From an uncultured Mycoplasma sp. (GTDB taxonomy: Bacteria; Bacillota_I; Bacilli_A; Mycoplasmatales; Metamycoplasmataceae), in contig CAMRBN010000006.1 of assembly GCA_947040455.1 (NCBI GenBank), positions 1 to 45,591 on the forward strand: 45,591 nucleotides of DNA, read 5' to 3'. Position numbers and translations under genes: made by a program. Within the stretch, counting starts at the first letter, position 1, and each line of letters opens with the position of its first letter. Shown here one piece after another: positions 30,901 through 42,544 of the stretch. The notes beneath the pieces are model-generated. The model was not told where the DNA came from, searched no databases, and was given only the letters and a program-made list of their open reading frames with translations.

Positions 30901-32574
30901 ATGGATTTAACTAATGTAAGCGAACTTTCTGGAGTATATTTATGAAAAGACAGCAATAATAATGTTATTTATGTTGGCAAGGCTAAGAATCTAAAAAAAA
31001 GGATGTCTGATTACTTTACAGGATCAATTAACTCATTTAAAACTGCTAAAATGATTGAAAAGATACATCAATATGAAACCATAATTTGCAATAATGAAAA
31101 TGAAGCATTAATATTGGAAAGAAATTTAATTCAAAAATATAAACCTTTTTATAATGTTTGTTTGTTGGATGATCGAAAATACCCATATATAAATATTTTA
31201 TTGAATAAAAATGAATTATTTATTTCTTTAAAATATACAGTTAAACAAGAAAGTAAGCACAATCTTTTTTATGGGCCTTATTTAAATAATGGCAATTCTA
31301 AAATAATATTAAATTTTTTGAAAAGTGAATGCTTCTATAATAAAGGATTACCGATTAAAAAAGAAAGTTTTGAATTTTGAGAACAAAAATTTCTTTTAGC
31401 CAAACAAATATTATCTAAAAATAACAATGATTTTTTAATTGAATTAACCAAAAAAATGTATTATTTTTCTGATAGTCAACAATTTGAAAGAGCAAACGAA
31501 ATGAAGGGTGTAATTAATTTTTTATCAATGAATAAAGATGTTCAAATTGTTGAATTAAAAAATAATACTAATTTTGATGTTATATCTGGTAATTATCATA
31601 ATAATTTTATGGTTTTCTGTATTCAATTTTTTAGAAGTGGTTCTTTAATAAATAATGATATTCATACAATTGAAATAAACATATCTATTGATGACACAAT
31701 ACGACAATTTATTAATCAATTTTATCAAAATAAAAAATTACCTAAAAAAATAATTACTAATTTAAACATTATGTCTAATGATATATTTTTCGAATCAGAA
31801 GTAATAATACCTCAAAAAGGTAAGTACTTGTCAGTGCTTAATTTAGCCATTAAGAATGCAGCAGAAAATATTGATTTTAAAATATTAGAATATAAAAATA
31901 AACAAGCAATAATTATTGGTGGATTGAATTTTCTAAAAAAAATAAGCAAGCAAGAAGATTTAAATCACATTATTATGATTGATAATTCAAACACAAGAAA
32001 CACCAACCCTGTTTCTGTTGTCATTTCATATAGAAATGGTTGCCCTCAAAAAAGTGAATATAGAAAATTTAATATTGCTCCTTCTAATAGAAGAGGAGAT
32101 GTAGAATATATGAATCAAGGTTTAACACAATATTTTAGCAAAGAAAATGTAATACCAAGTATTTTGATTGTGGACGGAGGCATTCAACAATTGAACGAAG
32201 CCAAATTAACACTAAATAAATTAAACATCAACGTTCCAGTAATGGGATTGGTTAAAAATACAAACCATAAAACTGATTTTATAATTCTAGAAAATTCAGA
32301 AGAAGTTAAGATTGACAAGGATGCATTTCTTTTTTTAAGCGGCATGCAAGAGGAGGTTGATAGATTTGCCAAAACAGTTCATAGAAATAAAAATTCTAAA
32401 AGTAGTTTAGAAGGTATATTAACCAAAATACCTGGAATAGGACCAAAAACTGAATTAAAAATTTTAAAACACTTTAAAACATATAACAATATATATAACT
32501 CTAATTTGGAAGAACTTCAAAAAGTTGTAAGTCCAAATGTAGCCAAAAGCATCATTAAAATTTTCAAGCATTAA
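30901..32574 (+). CDS. uvrC: Excinuclease ABC subunit C
   Basis: A 557-residue nucleotide-excision repair nuclease that makes both incisions around a lesion bound by UvrAB. The GIY-YIG domain opens [30 protein letters not shown]; the UVR (UvrB-binding) helix pair is around QQFERANEMKGVINFL; the RNase H-like domain has MIDNSNTRNTNP and PSILIVDGGIQQL; a helix-hairpin-helix tail ends with ILTKIPGIGPKTEL. In most UvrC proteins a His sits in 'DEAHRFA'; here that segment is EEVDRFA with Asp487. The ATG has no clear ribosome binding site and is likely coupled to the gene upstream. Length is slightly short (usual 590-610). Confidence 0.95.
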
Positions 32575-32599
32575 TTTTGCATTTATATATAATTATTCA

Positions 32600-32620
32600 A
32601 TTCTTTAATATTTAAAGAAT
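32600..32620. repeat. 21-bp palindrome between uvrC and tRNA-Arg
   Basis: A 9-bp perfect stem with a three-base loop (ATTCTTTAA-TAT-TTAAAGAAT). It lacks a following T-run. The same palindrome, read from the other strand, is the core of the terminator at 11893-11913. It may serve as a 3' end structure for uvrC mRNA. Confidence 0.4.
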
Positions 32621-32656
32621 ATTAAAATAAATTATGATAAAATTTATTTATTAAAT

Positions 32657-32732
32657 GGTCGCGTAGCTCAGGGGACAGAGCACGTGCCTTCTAAGCATGT
32701 GGTCGGAGGTTCGAATCCTCCCGTGATCGCCA
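32657..32732 (+). tRNA. tRNA-Arg (anticodon UCU)
   Basis: A 76-nt cloverleaf with encoded CCA. Acceptor GGTCGCG pairs with CGTGATC (two G-U pairs), D stem GCTC/GAGC, anticodon stem CGTGC/GCATG around loop CTTCTAA (anticodon TCT at 34-36), T arm GGAGG-TTCGAAT-CCTCC. It reads AGA, the dominant arginine codon of this genome. A T-rich stretch follows directly and probably ends the transcript. Confidence 0.97.
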
Positions 32733-32763
32733 TTTTTTTTTGCTTTTTTTATAAAAAATAAGA

Positions 32764-32769
32764 TATTAT
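32764..32769 (+). promoter_or_regulatory. -10 box of the DUF3196-like gene, leaderless
   Basis: TATTAT with nine bases to the ATG at 32779 and no Shine-Dalgarno sequence. Confidence 0.35.
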
Positions 32770-32778
32770 TTAATATAT

Positions 32779-33471
32779 ATGAATAAACAAAACTATTATC
32801 AAGAGATAATTCAAGAAATTAAAAGAATAAGAGAGATTGATTTAGATCAAGCTGTTTTATTATTGAAAAAAGAATTATCAATGCCATACATACCTTTAGA
32901 ACATGAAAAAGAAATGAAAAAATTATTTAAGGAATATTCCATTTCTTTTGATCAGAAAAAAATGACTATGAATAGAGAAGAATTATTAGAAATTGTTAAT
33001 TCTGGTGTTGAAAATGGAAAACAATCATTAGCACTAACTCAAATTTCACAATTCAACTGAGTTGGTTTTGAAAATGATATTCAAAAAATATTAGTTTCCA
33101 ATACCATTGCGAATAATGCAAAAACTATCTTTGTTGAAAGTTTAATTGTGCAAAAACTAAATCATGATTTTATAATTAATGACCAAATTATAAACCCTTC
33201 AAAAATGAAGTCGGTTTTTGATTCCAAATATTGTATTGAAAATATGGTTGGGATTGAATCTAAAAATATTGATGATCCTATTGTAAAAAGAATAGCTATG
33301 GAATCTTTTTTGATTTACATATCAGTTATATTCCCAGAAAATTTATCTCTTAAATACGTTAATCATGTAGATGAAATTATTTTGGTATCTAAAGCATTAT
33401 TGGGAGAGATTGAAGCCATCCAAGGTAATGATGTTGCAACCAAAATTTTCAAAACTATTTCAAAAAATTAG
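32779..33471 (+). CDS. DUF3196-like helical protein upstream of tig
   Basis: A 230-residue, mostly helical cytoplasmic protein. NYYQEIIQEIKRIREIDLDQAVLLLKKELSMPYIPLEHEKEMKKL is typical of the N-terminus of the mollicute DUF3196 family (M. pneumoniae MPN330, M. genitalium MG237). In those genomes the family gene lies right before the trigger factor gene, as here. The middle segment EELLEIVNSGVENGKQSLALTQISQFNW (Trp from TGA) looks like a helical repeat. Function unknown; the neighbour hints at protein folding. Assignment rests on pattern plus synteny. Confidence 0.7.
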
Positions 33472-33541
33472 TATAATATTTAAAATATAGTTTTAGTAAA
33501 ATCTATTACTAATTAAATAAAGAAGTGAGAAACATTAAAAC

Positions 33542-34840
33542 ATGATAACAAAAACAATAGATAAAAAAACATCTGAAATGAGAATTGTATTACCGGTACC
33601 AAAAGATGAATGAAAAAAATCGCAAGAAAAAGCTTTTGCTTTAATTGCTAAAGATTTAAGTATTAAAGGATTTAGAAAAGGAAAAGTTCCTTTAATAAAG
33701 GCGAAAGAATATATTTCTGAAGGTCAAATATGAGAAAAAGGAATTGTATCTTTGTTGGATAAATATGTTGTTATTGCATCCAAAGAAATTACTGATGAAA
33801 TTGTGCTTGATAGTCCTACTTATACTGTAGAGAAAGTTACAAGTGATGAATTAGAAATTATCTTTATATATCCTTTATTTCCAAACTTTAAATTAAAAGA
33901 TTATAAAAAATTGGGTATTTCTTTGGATAAAATAGCAACTGATGCTGAATTAAAACAAGACATTATTCAACAAGAAAATAAATTATTATCTAAAACTGCT
34001 GTTTTATTACCTAAAAAAGGTAAAAATGTAGTAATTGAAAATAATGATACTATTATTTTTGATTTCAAAGGTTTTAATGACGGAGAAGCCTTTGATGGTG
34101 GAGAAGCTGAAGATTTTGAATTAAAAGTTGGTTCTGGTAATTTTATTCCTGGGTTTGAAGATGAACTTATGGGTTTAAAATCAGGGCATGAAGGTAGTAT
34201 ATATGTAACTTTTCCTAAAGATTACCATGTAAAGGATTTAGCTAATAAAAAAGTAGAATTTAAAATTAATATTAAAGAAATTAAAACTTTGGATTTACCA
34301 AAATTAGATGCTGAATTTATTAAGACATTAAATATCAAAAATGTAACAACTCCAAAGCAATTAAATGATTATTTATTAGACTTAACTAAAAGAGAAAATC
34401 TTGAAAAATCAAGAATTAAGTTTAAAAATGAAGTATTTTCAAGATTAATGGACCAAAATGAAATACCAGTACCTAAAACATTGCTTTTAAAAGAAGTGCA
34501 AACATTGATGAAAAGATTTAATGATAATTTGAAAAAAGAGGGAATCAATAAAAAAGAATATTTGGAAATGACACAACTTACAGGTGAAGATGTTACTAAA
34601 GAATTAACTGTTGAAGCAGAGAAAAACATTATAACATCGTTGTTATTTGCTCATTTAGCTAAAGAAGAGAAATTAGAAGCTCAAGATACTCATTATCAAG
34701 AACACTATGAAAAGCTTGCTAAATTATATAATATTGAAGATGTTAAAATGATTGAAGGTATGTTACCGAAGGATAAATTGGAACCACAAATTATCAATGA
34801 ATTAGTTATTGATATGTTAATTAAATATAATAATAAATAA
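33542..34840 (+). CDS. tig: Trigger factor
   Basis: A 432-residue ribosome-associated chaperone. The N-terminal ribosome-binding domain ends with [18 protein letters not shown], the usual 'GFRKGK-P' signature that contacts L23. The peptidyl-prolyl isomerase domain follows ([42 protein letters not shown], about residues 170-215), and a helical C-terminus. TGA Trp codons at DEWKKS and IWEKG. A purine-rich GAAGTGAG precedes the ATG by about 12 bases. It acts on nascent chains at the tunnel exit, in keeping with secA next door. Confidence 0.95.
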
Positions 34841-34845
34841 AATCA

Positions 34846-34876
34846 AAAATGTTTTTTACCATAAAACATTTTTTTT
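34846..34876 (+). terminator. Intrinsic terminator of tig
   Basis: A 10-bp stem AAAATGTTTT / AAAACATTTT (34846-34855 with 34863-34872), seven-base loop, then a T-run to 34876. It separates tig from secA, whose -10 box (TATAAA, about 34878) follows immediately. Confidence 0.75.
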
Positions 34877-34877
34877 A

Positions 34878-34883
34878 TATAAA
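34878..34883 (+). promoter_or_regulatory. -10 box of secA, leaderless
   Basis: TATAAA with nine bases to the secA ATG at 34893, no Shine-Dalgarno sequence. Confidence 0.35.
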
Positions 34884-34892
34884 ATTATATAT

Positions 34893-37508
34893 ATGAATAG
34901 CACTAATATCAATACAAAGTCTTACAAAGAGAAAAATAAAAAGAGAAAAGAAAAATCCAAAACCAATAAGGAATACAATGCTTTTCGTTCTGCTGAAGTT
35001 AGATCTGCTGAAGCTTCTTTGAAAAAAATAAACTCATTAGAAAAAAGCGTTAAAAATTTAGCTGATGATCAGTTAAAAAATAAAACTAGAGTTTTTAAGC
35101 AACGACTAAAAAAGGGCGAGTCTTTAGAAGATATTAGAAATGAAGCTTTTGCTGTTGTTAGAGAAGCAACATTTAGAGTATTGAAAAAAAGACCTTTTGA
35201 TGTACAAATTATCGGAGGAGTTATTTTAGATTTGGGTTCTGTTGCCGAAATGAAAACTGGCGAGGGGAAAACCATTACTTCAATTGCCCCAATATATTTA
35301 AACGCCCTTAATGGAAAGGGAGTAATTGTTTCTACAGTTAATGAATACCTAGCGGCACGTGATGCTGAAGAAATGGGTGAAGTTTTTAATTGATTGGGTC
35401 TAACTGTTGGAATTAACAAACCTAAAGCTGATAAAGAAGATAAAAGAAGGGCATATGCTTGTGATATTACATATTCTATTCACTCTGAATTAGGATTTGA
35501 TTATTTACGTGATAATATGGTGGTTCATAAAAATCAAAAAGTTCAAAGAGGATTGAATTTTGCCTTAATTGATGAAGTTGATTCAATTTTAATTGATGAG
35601 GCGAAAACTCCATTGATTATTTCGGGTGGTGAAACTAACGATTCAAAACTATATGAAACAGCGAATCAGTTTGCTTTGTCATTATTAGTAGAAGATTATC
35701 AAGTTGATCATGAAACACAATCTATTTCATTGAATCACAAAGGCGTTAATAAAGCTAATAAATTTTATAATGTTAAAAATATATATGAAATTCAGAATTC
35801 TGAAATTGTTCATCGTATTCAAAATTCTTTACGTGCACAACTTATTATGAAACGTGATGTTGAATATATTGTTTTAAATGAAAAAATTGAATTAGTTGAT
35901 TCATTTACAGGAAGAGTAATGGAAGGTAGATCATATTCCGAAGGACTGCAGCAAGCATTGCAAGCTAAGGAAAAAATTGAAATTGAACCTGAAACTAAAA
36001 CAATGGCAACAATTACTTATCAAAACTTTTTTAGAATGTTTAAAAAACTTTCGGGAATGACGGGAACCGCCAAAACAGAAGAACAAGAATTTTTAGATAT
36101 TTATAACATGAGAGTAAATGTCGTACCGACAAATAAACCTATTAGACGAATTGATCACCCTGATGAAGTTTATGTAAGTTTCCAATATAAGTTTCAAGCA
36201 ATGGTTAAAGAAATTGATAAAATCAGAAAAACCGGTCAACCCATTTTAATTGGTACAGCAGAAGTAAAAGAATCAGAATACTTACATGACATACTTTTAA
36301 AGAACAATATTCCGCATACTATTTTAAATGCCAAACAAAATAAATCGGAAGCGGAAATTATTTCTAAAGCAGGTGAGTTAAATTCAATTACTATAGCAAC
36401 CAATATGGCTGGTCGAGGAACTGATATTAAATTAGGTCCAGGAGTTGTTGAAGCTGGTGGACTTTATGTTTTAGGAACTAACAAAGCTGAATCACGTAGA
36501 ATTGATAACCAATTAAAGGGACGTGCTGGACGTCAAGGAGATATTGGAGAATCTAAATTTTTCCTTTCAATAGAAGACCAACTTATCCAAAGATTTTCAT
36601 TACAGGAAAAATGAAAAGAAATATTTAAAGGTGCTGGTGAAAATAAAATAGATGGTAAAACTATTTTAAAGGCGTTTGCTCGTGCTCAAAGAAAAATAGA
36701 GGGTTTTAACTATGATAGTAGAAAATCTGTTCTAAATTATGATGATGTGATTAGAAAACAAAGAGATTTGCTTTATACACAAAGAGACATTGTTTTAACT
36801 CAAGATGATTTATACCCCATTATTGAAAAAATTATCGCAAATGCAAGTGAACAATTAATTTATGTAGATGGAGTATTGAATTATACAGGTTTAGTAAATT
36901 ACACTCGATTAACAAAATATATCAATGAAACTTTTTTAAATCAATGTGACTTTGTTTTTATTGAAGAACACTTTAAACATTTAACCAATGAAGCTATTCC
37001 TTTATTTTTTGAAAAAGTAATTTTAGAGCTATATAATAAATCCAGACAAATTTCTGCTGAGAAATCATCAATCGAGTGAATTAAGTCTAACGAAAGAACA
37101 ACATTTATTGAATCTATTGATGCTCAATGACAATACCACATTGATATTATGGATAAACTAAGATCATCCACAAATATTGTTCAATACTCTCAAAAAAATC
37201 CATATCAAGTTTATGCCGAACAAGGTTCTGCTAAATTTAATGAAATGTGTCATGAAATTGCCTTTCAAGTATTAATTGCATTATTAAATAATGTCAATAT
37301 AATACCAAAACAAGAAACGGAAAATATTGAAATTAATGGTCAAATGATTTCAATTCCAAAAAATATACCCCAAATTTTAAGAGATGTAATTATAAATAAA
37401 ATTAAAAGCGGATTCCAAACAATGAATGCAAATGGTGGATTTGACTTAGAACTTAAGTTAGACGACATTTTATATCAAGAATTAAATAGCTTAGATGCAG
37501 TGCTATAA
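34893..37508 (+). CDS. secA: Preprotein translocase ATPase SecA
   Basis: An 871-residue ATPase that drives proteins through SecYEG. Walker A is MKTGEGKT (near residue 122-129), the DEAD-type Walker B is [12 protein letters not shown], and [47 protein letters not shown] and [28 protein letters not shown] mark NBD2 and the helical domains. Two oddities: a Lys/Asn-rich extension of about 30 residues before the usual start, and no C-terminal zinc-binding CxCx(8)CH tail, which mycoplasma SecA often lacks. Several TGA Trp codons, the first at 35391. Confidence 0.97.
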
Positions 37509-37523
37509 TATCAATAAAAATAT

Positions 37524-38660
37524 TTATCTTCTTTTTCTAAAAATATCTAACTTATCTAGAATTATATTGGTAAAAAATCATTTTTTAGGTACTATTCTTT
37601 GAGAGAAGAATGTCTTATAATATGAAGCATTAACAATAATTCCTGCATATAAAAAATAAGCCAAAACCAAAACAAATGTAATCGAATATAAAAATGTACC
37701 TATGGACCCATATTTTGCATAATCAATCAAAGCAGAAACATATCCAAATGACATTGTAAATATAACGGTAGGAATAACTGTGATTAATATTCCTGGAGAA
37801 ATTTCTTTTCATTTTAATTTAAATAATGGTGAAAATCTAAATAATAAACCAACACCTAAATAACTTCAAAAAATCAAGTAAACTGATAATGTAAAATAAA
37901 ACAAGACTTCATATTGTCAACCAAAAACACGATTGTCAAGAGATAAACTTGGTCATTTTTCTTGATATCAACTCAACAAAGGAATGATCGATAAAAAGGA
38001 CAAAATAAAAAAAACAGAAATAATAGGAACCATCATTATACACCTTAATCTTTTGATAATAAAGTTAGTTTGCTCTGTATGTTCATAAATAGTAGATTGA
38101 CTATCTATAAATTTGGAAATTCCCTTGGATGAAAATCATATTGAAGAAAATAGCAAAATCACTATTGTAGTATTAATAAGAATGACGTTTGTATCACTTG
38201 TATTTATTTGTATCAAAAGAGAGTCGAATCCAGGAATTATTCGGGATAAAATATCTTCACGCAATATTGTTCCTCAACCTAAATCTTTACCACCAGTTAA
38301 GACAGGAATGTGAGAAATCGCTTCAATAGCAGCAATAACGATAATGGATATAGGTATTATTGAGAAAAATAAATAGAGACCTAACCCCGCTGGAATAAAA
38401 TTAAATTTAGGTGAAGAAATTTTTTCATAAGTAGTATCTATTAACTCTCTTTTCTTTACAGGGTTAATAGATATTTTTTTATTCAATGTTAATTTTAATG
38501 AAATCAAAATTATAATTTTAATAATTTTATCAAAAAAAGTAATTTCAACAGAATTTCTATAAGTATGTTTTGAAACTCATTTATAATTTGCTTTTTTATT
38601 TTTTCTTTTTGGCTTTTCAATAGCATCTCAACCAAATTTTAACTTATTTTTCTTCGACAT
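37524..38660 (-). CDS. YihY/virulence factor BrkB family membrane protein
   Basis: A 378-residue integral membrane protein. A basic N-terminus (SKKNKLKFGWDAIEKPKRK) and about six hydrophobic segments surround the family landmarks FIPAGLGLYLFFSIIPISII (usual 'aaalaFy-llSl-P') and the final FLYAGIIVNASYY (usual 'yi-l-GaelN-'). Members were once mis-called RNase BN; the actual function is unsettled, possibly transport. Six or more TGA Trp codons. GGAGAAAC before the ATG fixes the start at 38660, overlapping the 3' end of gatB by 17 bases, which suggests co-transcription with gatCAB. Confidence 0.85.
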
Positions 38661-40071
38661 GTTTCTCCAAAATTTCCATAGTTATTTGGTTTGCGACAAT
38701 TGGATTAGCTTGACCTTTGGTTAATTTCATCAATTGACCTATAACAAACTTTAAGCATCTTTCTTGCCTTTCAATAAATTCATTTAAAAGTCCAGGATTT
38801 TCTTTAATTATATCTTTAATGAAAGAAGACAAAATTTTAGTGTCAGAAATTTGCACAGAACCCTCGCTTTTAATTAAATCTTCTACCGAAGTTGTTAAGT
38901 TAACTAATTTTGGGAAAAAAGTTTTTAATTGCTTACCAGAAATCTTTCCTAAGGCTGACAAATTAATTAAATCAGCAATGTCTTGTGGTTTTATATTTAA
39001 GTCCTGAATACTTTTGTTTTTTGCCAAAACAAGAACTTCAGAAAAAAAGAATTTAGCCAAAGTTTCTCTATCATCATATTTAATTGAATCAAAGAATTTA
39101 GAGGCTTCCAAGTTATTATTTAACAACAATATATATGTTTCAGGAATACCATCTTTAAAATACCTGTCCTTTTGCTCTCAAGGCATTTCTTCAATAGCAA
39201 TATCATCTATTCATTTTGAATCCAACATAATTGGTGGTATATTAGGTTCTTTAAAATATTTATAATCAATGTCATCACTCTTTTCTCTCATAACAATATT
39301 TTCGAATGAAGCTTCATCGAATCTTTTCGTTTCTTGCCTAATAACTTCTCCAGCAAGAATTTTTTTTGTTTGACAAGCTATTTCAAATTCAATGGCCTTT
39401 TTAACATTATTTAAGGAATTGATATTTTTAATTTCAACTTTTGTACCTAGTTTTTTAGATCCCAACATTCTTAAAGAAATATTAATGTCTGCTCTTAATG
39501 AACCTTCGGACATTTTAGAATCACTAATTCCTAAAAATAATGCAATCATTCTAATTGTGTTAATATAATTCATCGCTTCTTCTGCCGTATTCATTTCAGG
39601 TTCAGAAACTATTTCCAATAGAGGAACTCCTGCTCTATTATAATTGATTAATGTTTCGGTAGGTGTATGAATTTGTCTAGCAGTATCTTCTTCAATATGA
39701 ATTCTATTAATGTTTATTTCTTTAACTTCATCATTATTCAAGAATAACGAAATCTTTCCATTAGATCCTATAGGGCGAAATTGTTGTGTAATTTGAAATC
39801 CTTTAGGAATGTCTGTATAATAATAATTTTTTCTATCAAAGTGTAATTCTTTATCGATATTCATATCTAGAGCCTTGCACAACTTTATCCCCTTAATTAC
39901 AGCTTCTTTATTTAATGAAGGCAATGTTCCAGGATAACCCAAATCAATAGTTGTTGCATTCGTATTAGCTAAAGCATTAAAATCATTTTCGCCACAAGAA
40001 AATAGTTTTGTTTTTGTATTTAATTCTAAATGGATTTCTATACCAATAATTACTTCTAAATTTTTAATCAT
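38644..40071 (-). CDS. gatB: Glu/Asp-tRNA amidotransferase subunit B
   Basis: A 475-residue subunit that binds the misacylated tRNA and carries the kinase site of the amidotransferase. EVIIGIEIHLELNTKTKLFSC, DLGYPGTLPSLN, YYYTDIPKGFQITQQ, NRIHIEEDTARQIH and NRAGVPLLEIVSEPEM are all family blocks; the helical and YqeY-like tail domain is at the C-terminus (GQANPIVANQITMEIL). The start at 40071 overlaps the gatA stop (TAATG) and has AAAGAG upstream; the longer reading to 40095 would overlap gatA and lacks support. Two TGA Trp codons lie between 39130 and 39210. Confidence 0.96.
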
Positions 40072-41393
40072 TATAATTCTCTTTTTTCTTTCCACATATT
40101 TTCTAAATATAAAGAGTGTGCAAACAATTTCTTATCATCATAAATTTTAGAATCAATAGAAATATTAAAAGGCATATTGTCAGAAGTACCTAAATTAAAA
40201 TTAATAGAAGGATTCCCAACCAAGTTAGAACCAGTCAATATTCAAGTCATTAAGTTATCCGAATTATTTTCTACATCTTTTACTAGAGGAGCTATTGATG
40301 GAGATGATGGAAAGATAAGAACATCGCATTCATTATGAATTTTAGTGAATCAATCACTAATAAGTCTTCTAATTTTTTGCGCTCTTAAAAACAGTTTTTC
40401 TTGATTATCTTTTTCAAGATAAAAAGAACCCAAAGCAAGCCTTCTTTGAACCATGAAACCAAATCCTGAAGATCTTGTTTTCGAAAATGAATCTTTTCAA
40501 TCATCACCCTCAATTCTTTTTCCAAAATGAACACCAGTTAAATTAGATAAATTAGAAGAAGCTTCTGAAAAAGAAATAATGTCATAAACTGGTTTGATGG
40601 CATTTAATAAATCTAAATTTAATTTTATTTTATTTAATTTGATTCCTTGTTCCTTCAATGTATCAAGAAAGTTTTGATATTCTTTTGCAATAGATTTATC
40701 TAAAAATTCAAAACAATCTAAATAAGAAATGGTTTTGGGTTTTATAGAAACCACATCTTCTAAATCAATGGTTAATGAAGTTAAATCTTTTTCATCAAAA
40801 CCATAAAGAGTTTTGGCTATTTGTAAAGAATCATTGACATCATGAGAAAATCAACTAACAGTGTCCAAACTAGATGCATATGCAAATAAACCCCAACGAG
40901 AAACCGCACCATAAGATGGTTTGAACCCAACTTTTCCAATATAAGATGCCGGCAATCTAACTGAATCACCTGTATCAGAACCAATAGCAAAACCAATATT
41001 TTCTGTAAAAGTTGCTGCCGAACCTGAAGAAGAACCTCCAATAGCTCTTTTCTTATTTAATGGATTAGTTATTATTCCCGATCTAGAGTAAGTTCCGGTT
41101 CCGGCCATAGCTAGTTCATCACAAAATACTTTAGCAACAATAGTGGCTCCTGCATCAATTAATTTATCAAAAACTGTTGCATTATAATGAGATTTAAAAC
41201 CTAACAAAATATTAGAAGATGAAGTTGTGTCTCATTTCTCAGTAGCAAAAACATCTTTCAAAGTAAAAATAACACCAGCTAGAGGTCCTTGCTTTTTATT
41301 CACATCTTCATATACTTCTATTACAGAATTATTTTGATCATTAGATAATTCTTTTTGAGCATTTTTTAAGTTTCCTTTGTTAACAAAAATCAT
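40071..41393 (-). CDS. gatA: Glu/Asp-tRNA amidotransferase subunit A
   Basis: A 440-residue amidase-signature subunit that releases ammonia from glutamine. The Ser-cisSer-Lys triad lies in FTLKDVF (Lys), AIGGSSSGSAA (cis-Ser) and GSDTGDSVRLPAS (nucleophile Ser region), followed by VGFKPSYGAVSRWGLFAYASSLDTV. The TGDS form replaces the TGGS of most bacteria. It is shorter than usual (about 480), mainly at the N-terminus. TGA Trp codons occur throughout. Both ends overlap neighbours by one base (TAATG), so GatC, GatA and GatB are translationally coupled. Confidence 0.95.
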
Positions 41394-41674
41394 TATTTCA
41401 AAACCCTCTTCATAACAACATAATCACCATTATGTTTGGAAGCATTAGAAAGCAATTTTTCTTTATCTAAAGAAGGACCGACTACATCTTCTCTCAAAAA
41501 TGTTATTGGTTGTGAAATTCTTGCCATAGGTTCTACACCTTCAATATTAATATTTTTTATTTTTTCCATATTTTTTTCTATGAAATAAAATTCATCTTGA
41601 AGAGAATTCAAAACTTTTTCATCAATATTAATTAATATTTTATTCGTCATAGAAACAAATTTTTCTTTAGTCAT
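41393..41674 (-). CDS. gatC: Glu/Asp-tRNA amidotransferase subunit C
   Basis: A 93-residue small subunit that wraps around GatA. The family pattern is seen in 'INIEGVEPMARISQPITFLREDVVGPSLDKEKLLSNA' split over residues 42-78: I-VEPM----P---LREDV. KHNGDYVVMKRVL at the end matches the usual 'yF-VP-V'. First gene of gatC-gatA-gatB. Confidence 0.85.
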   Translation of the reverse strand: MTKEKFVSMTNKILINIDEKVLNSLQDEFYFIEKNMEKIKNINIEGVEPMARISQPITFLREDVVGPSLDKEKLLSNASKHNGDYVVMKRVLK

Positions 41675-41700
41675 TTATAAACTCCTTATTATTAATAATA

Positions 41701-42543
41701 CTATCATTTTGCTTCAGAAACAAACATTGTTCCATTTAAATATTCTAATTCTTGTTCTAAATTATGAAAAACTAATTTATTTGAATGCAAAAATACTCTT
41801 TTGCCGTAATCTCCACCGTATCTTCTATCACCCTTTATTGGATAACCTAAGTGTTGTAGAGTAACTCTTATTTGATGTTTTTTTCCAGTAATAATTCTTG
41901 CATATTTTTTATTTCCTTGTGTAAAAAAAATAGTTTCCATTTTTTCTCCAGGTAAAGAATCTGAAAGTTTGTGTCTTCTTGTTTTTTTATCATATTTAGA
42001 ATAAAAAATAAAGTGTTGTTTTTCAAAGGGAAAATCTGATTTCATAACATAATATTTTTCAAAATCACTTGTTTTTTCATTCATTTGCACAAGTGTAGAA
42101 TAATTTTTAGCATAGATTATTAATCCAGACGTTGATTTATCTAATCGTCCGATATGAGACGGTTTAAAAGAATCAATTTTTTTATATTGCAAATATGATA
42201 AAACTTGAAAATCTAAACAATCAGGTTCTCCGTGTACTGCAACATTAATTGGTTTGTTAATTACCAATATATTATCATCTTCAAAAATTTTTTCAAAAGT
42301 AATTGAAGGTTCGATAAAATCATCCATTTTATAACTGTCTTCTAATCCGTAAATTCAAATTCTATCGTTTTCTTTGATTTCATAATCTTTTTCAGAAATT
42401 CTTTTGTCATTAACACGAATGTCTTTTTTTCTAAATAATTTTTCTATTCTAGACACAGGGACATTATCCAATACTTTTATAATGTATTTAAAACAAGTTC
42501 TGCCTTCGTCATTTTTTGTGGCTTTTAATTTTATTAAATTCAT
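41701..42543 (-). CDS. RluA-family pseudouridine synthase (RluC/RluD type)
   Basis: A 280-residue protein with an N-terminal S4 domain (NVPVSRIEKLFRKKDIRVNDKRI, to about residue 62) and a pseudouridine synthase domain. The catalytic Asp is in PSHIGRLDKSTSGLIIYAK; TGKKHQIRVTLQHLGYPIKGDRRYGG is the RluA-type C-terminal motif, and DDNILVINKPINVAVHGE the first motif. Likely target is 23S rRNA, as for RluC/D. A TGA Trp at 42352 joins the S4 part; the last codon before the TAG stop is another TGA (Trp). It begins one base after the scpB stop region, at the end of the scpA-scpB unit. Confidence 0.9.
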
Positions 42544-42544
42544 T

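Noticed and set aside
38113-38313. Small plus-strand protein inside the YihY gene
   Set aside because: It is a shadow of the well-supported minus-strand membrane protein and has no ribosome binding site or recognisable features. Similar antisense frames at 2867-3067, 7129-7329, 30594-30851 and 44426-44698 were left out for the same reason.
38644-40095. Longer gatB beginning MERKKR at 40095
   Set aside because: The extra residues lie inside the gatA coding end; the ATG at 40071 forms the TAATG junction and starts at the usual family N-terminus.
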